Notes under the pieces: generated by a model | Database searches by the model: none | The model's input: the letters and a program-made list of their open reading frames with translations, nothing else | Told to the model about the DNA's origin: nothing | Source: Paramecium sonneborni | Lineage: Eukaryota; Ciliophora; Oligohymenophorea; Peniculida; Parameciidae | Direction of reading: 5' to 3' | Assembly: GCA_905182985.1 (NCBI GenBank) | Contig: CAJJDN010000103.1 | Location: 124,001 to 188,000, forward strand | Length of the DNA stretch: 64,000 nucleotides | In this document: positions 60,646-64,000 of the stretch, piece by piece | Numbering within the stretch: the first letter of the stretch is position 1 | Layout: each line of letters begins with the position of its first letter | Made by a program: the position numbers and the translations under genes

Positions 60646-61457
60646 TCAATTGCGTTCCCTCACTAAGTAATCTTTAATAAGTTCATTCATTTTCAAGAAA
60701 AGGAGAATCACATCCCAATATATAATCACACTTCCTGAGACTTCATCTGCTTAATTAACATCATATTAATCTCCTGAACTAATAATAAATATAATATATA
60801 TACTTGACATTAGTATATGTATCATAAATAAGTAGGAATGCTAAAAGGAAAGCAAAGAGTGATACAGTGGATAACCAAAAGAGGGATACTTCAGTGAAGA
60901 TTGTAAAGATTTCAAAAATGAGTAGAATACTAGCTGATATAAATAGTATGGATCCCTAATAAGTGAGTCTTCTTTTGACTGTCAAAGAATACATAAATAA
61001 GAAAAAGACCATGCCTAATAATATTAGAAATAAATACTTACTTGCAAGACTGCTAAAAACTAAAAGACCAATAACTGAATCTCCTAAAGCCACTAGAGTA
61101 CCACATACAATTGAAATAGAGAGAGTAAAAGTCACAAACACAACCCAATTCCATGGAAATGTTGCTACATCTTTTCTGAATATTAATGCCATAGTAGCTG
61201 TTCCTACAGAAATGAATAAGCAAAGCCAAAATAGCCATGGCTTACCTTCCAAGTAGGAATCTAGAGAAGCTGAAGCATATACCCAATATATGAATAATGC
61301 TAACACTTTAATTCAAATTGTGTACATATAACGATCATTTGTATTAAGAGGTACTAGTACAATTTTCTTGAATAAACAACTCTTGAATTAAATTGATTTT
61401 CAAAATTGCATACTTCTCCAACAACATTCTATTGTATTTGGGATGTCTTTCCTGCAT
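60646..61457 (-). CDS. Lifeguard/BI-1-type (TMBIM) membrane protein, paralog 2
   Basis: Seven hydrophobic segments (KPWLFWLCLFISVGTATMAL, WVVFVTFTLSISIVCGTLVA, YLFLILLGMVFFLFMYSLTV, GSILFISASILLIFEIFTIF, FAFLLAFLLIYDTYTN) and the C-terminal family block QADEVSGSVIIYWDVILLFL. The intron before the last exon sits at the same position as in the paralog at 25449-26205. At least one more intron lies near 61310; the ATG at 61457 is the likely start. Expected in ER or Golgi membranes. Confidence 0.8.
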
Positions 61458-61507
61458 ACTCCAATTAACTTTGAAACATAATAAATTATATATATTTATG
61501 TAATATA

Positions 61508-62901
61508 TCAATTTTTTTTGTAAACAATGTAACTACTCCTATATATGAAAAGAATCTCTTCATCACTTATACGTAGTACTTTACTAGGAGTATCACAATT
61601 AAATACTCTTCTCTTCTTATTTATCAAATCATATAGCACAACCTTTTCACCAATCAATACTACTTATGGAGTATCATTCAATAAGTCCATAGAAACCATT
61701 TTTGTTACATTAAAGTCTATTTCATATGAACACTTAATCTATCCAAATTCTACATCCCAAATATTAAGGGTTTAAGATGTTAGAGTAATCAAATAGTTTG
61801 CATTTTATGATGAACACCAACAAAATTATAAAATTTTTTGATCATCAGTTATTTCGAATACATATTCATCATTTTATAAAGTCCATATCTTAATAATGTT
61901 TAGTGTGCTTGAAAATGAAGCTAATAAGGTTTTCCTTTTATTAAATTCAATTAAAGTAGTTTCCAATTCTGCTTTTAATTATAATTATGGTTTATCAATA
62001 TCAATCTACATTAAATTTATATAATAATTTTGATCCATTACAATAAAGTGATCAAAATGTCTCCATTCAAAATGAATTACATTTTCTAAATACTTCAAAG
62101 TTTAACATTTATAAATATCCACAATCTAAGATTATCAATTTTAATATATACTTCTATATCCTTCTCAAAAATCAAAGCAACAACATTAGGCCAATTTAGA
62201 TTCCAATGAAAATCTAATAACTTAATTGCATTTTTGATATTGAACATTTTAATGATTTAAATTGTTGTATCTATCAATTTAGCGGCTCCATTCTCATAAA
62301 TAATTAACATATTATTGCCGCTAGATCTATCGAATTTCATCAATTTAACTCTAGAAAAACTCTCACCAACTACTGTAGGCATAATTTGTATAATTTAATT
62401 GTTTTGTATGAATTTTATACAATTTGTTTGATATATTGCCAAAATGTTTTTTGATGCATTCCAATCACTTAATAAAACATCATCTTGTAATTGTATTATT
62501 TCTTATTACAATTCAACATTTAAATCCATTGTTTATCCATTGCGAGACACAAATTCTTAACTTCTCAATAATGCATTTTGTATCATTATTTCACGATCTC
62601 GTCTTTCTTATTTCTCAGCTAATTGTTTTTTCTCAGTAAATTAACAAACATGTTTTTGTATTAATAATTAAGGTACTTTACATTCATAATATTAATTGAT
62701 TTGAATATGATCTTGTAATTGTTAAAATAACAAAGACTTTTCCAATAAATTAATAAGTTGACCTGGTTTTACATCATCACGATAAAGTTGTTAATCTATT
62801 TTCACTTCATTAATCAATGCAAAAGCACTATGTGAATATCCTTATTCTAAAAAGTAAGTATAAATAAGATAATTAAGTTCTTCTGTCTTAATTACAATCA
62901 T
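61508..62901 (-). CDS. TBL1-like LisH and WD-repeat protein
   Basis: One 26-nt intron leaves 456 codons. The N-terminus is a LisH motif (ELNYLIYTYFLEQGYSHSAF) followed by a block like the TBL1 F-box-like segment (DVKPGQLINLLEKSLLFQQL). A Lys/Glu/Gln-rich linker leads to degenerate WD repeats (LLASFSSTLNIIKIWTLQND, NYLITLTSQTLNIWDVEFGQ). TBL1/TBLR1 proteins are subunits of the SMRT/N-CoR-HDAC3 corepressor. The family call is based on domain order; the WD repeats are weak, so another LisH-WD protein is possible. Confidence 0.7.
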
Positions 62902-62938
62902 TAATAAATTAAATAAAATTCATTTAATCTTTCACATC

Positions 62939-63870
62939 TCATGTAAAATCTCTCTTTTTGTTACTGAATTCTCTATCATAATCATAATTAAAATATTCTT
63001 CAATCTCATATTTTCTTAATTTACTAAGACTAGACTTCATCCTTTAATTCTAATCGAAATAGAACACTAGATTGATATCTCTTCCATAAGTAATTAATCA
63101 TAAACTATTCCAATTATAAAGATAATTAAATCCTAACATTTTACTTCTTCAAATAAAATACTTGTAACTACTTTATTACCAATCCCTGTAAAAATTACAA
63201 TTAATTCTAATATGTTCAATATTTGAATGCTCAAATTTTTTGATGAAGTTTTTATACTGAATAATATTGTTAAAGGTTTCATGTCTCCATTAAAAATGGA
63301 AAAACATACTGTTTTCATAATTTCTTTAGCTTAAAATAATCTGTTATTTCCATTATTTCATTAGCCTCTTAATATTTAAGAACACAATTCTTTTCATTTT
63401 TAAATTACTTGAAACAGCATATAATCCTTTTCTATAAAATAAAGGAGCAATATATACATTAAGTAAAAAAACATTAGATTCATTATACCTATCAAGTATC
63501 CAGTTTAAAAAATCTATAACTAATGATATTAGAACAGTATAGATTACTAAACTAATATTATCTTTTCCTTTATTAGATATCTTATCTAAAATGATTCTCT
63601 CTACTAATACTCAATCCTAAAATATAATCAAAAGATTATAATAATGATATGAATGATTTTTATGATGTACTTTTTAAACGCCTTTTTCTTTTTTGGTGTT
63701 CTGATTCGGGTCTGGGTGTTTATGATTCTTGTTAGTAAAATGAATTTTAATAAAACGACTTGTAATTTAAAACTTAACTACATTTGATAATACAATTATT
63801 AATTCAAATTAATATAATAATTTTAATTGTATCAAGTTGTTCATCAAATTATTTAAAACTCTCTTCTTGT
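62939..63870 (-). CDS. Hypothetical protein, incomplete model at window edge
   Basis: Coding-like blocks on this strand: a basic N-terminal part (ESEHQKRKRRLKSTSQ, LLQSFDYILGLSISRENHF), a hydrophobic stretch (ISLVIYTVLISLVIDFLNWI, VFLLNVYIAPLFYRKGLY), a helical part (NIIQYKNFIKKFEHSNIEHI) and a charged end (YEIEEYFNYDYDREFSNKKR) closing at TGA 62939. Joins need at least three introns, and the start, somewhere near 63870, is unclear. No family recognised. Confidence 0.42.
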
Positions 63871-64000
63871 TATATAACCTTACTTCATAAATAAATTATA
63901 AGGACAAAATAAATTTATAATTTAAATATTTAGAATAATTATATATATTATTGCATATTAATGATATATAATGAAACAATAAAATCAATTTTTTTTATAA

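Noticed and set aside
63133..63318. Minus-strand 61-codon frame as a membrane peptide
   Set aside because: A different minus-strand frame through the same bases joins better to flanking coding blocks, so this reading is probably a shadow.
63690..63730. GC-richer patch near the right end as a telomere or chromosome end
   Set aside because: No tandem telomeric G-rich or C-rich repeats are present; the patch reads as part of a coding block on the minus strand.

Overview
The window is macronuclear-type DNA from a ciliate, almost certainly a Paramecium. It is very AT-rich. Long conserved reading frames run straight through TAA and TAG (read as Gln) and end only at TGA. Genes are split by tiny introns of about 20-35 nt that begin GTA (rarely GTG or GTT) and end in AG, and intergenic spacers are often only 10-200 bp. 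All calls below use the ciliate code (TGA as the only stop). With the introns I placed, most long genes come out exactly divisible by three, which supports the models. The species cannot be fixed from sequence alone. I saw no tRNA or rRNA gene, transposon, CRISPR array or telomere repeat.

Layout. 0-13 kb: a LIN9/ALY-type regulator (SANT + DIRP), a small membrane protein, two head-to-head Trf4-type poly(A) polymerase paralogs, an ankyrin protein, a B-box/WD40 protein and an MFS transporter. 13-23 kb: the C-terminal half of Vps11, a Polo-like kinase, an Aha1-N (Hch1-like) co-chaperone, a double thioredoxin-fold + ZZ protein and a polytopic membrane protein. 23-38 kb: a VHS-GAT-hinge-adaptin-ear protein (GGA-like), a Lifeguard/BI-1 protein, and a USP deubiquitinase head-to-head with a 3,102-residue HECT ligase. 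38-49 kb: small proteins, a B-box/SPRY-like protein, a coiled-coil protein, a cytosolic carboxypeptidase (CCP), PIG-C and the FACT subunit SPT16. 49-64 kb: a p62-like PB1-ZZ protein, a STE-like pseudokinase, a second CCP, an acid lipase, a second Lifeguard protein, a TBL1-like LisH/WD protein and several unassigned genes.

Functional links are by theme rather than by operon: ubiquitin and autophagy (USP, HECT, p62-like), endolysosomal sorting (Vps11, GGA-like adaptor, lipase), chromatin and transcription (LIN9, SPT16, TBL1-like), tubulin and cell-cycle control (two CCPs, PLK). The most unusual items are the VHS-GAT-ear fusion, the Vps11 gene without its beta-propeller, the p62-like protein, the pseudokinase, the very short or overlapping gene junctions, and frequent use of AAG as the 3' splice site.
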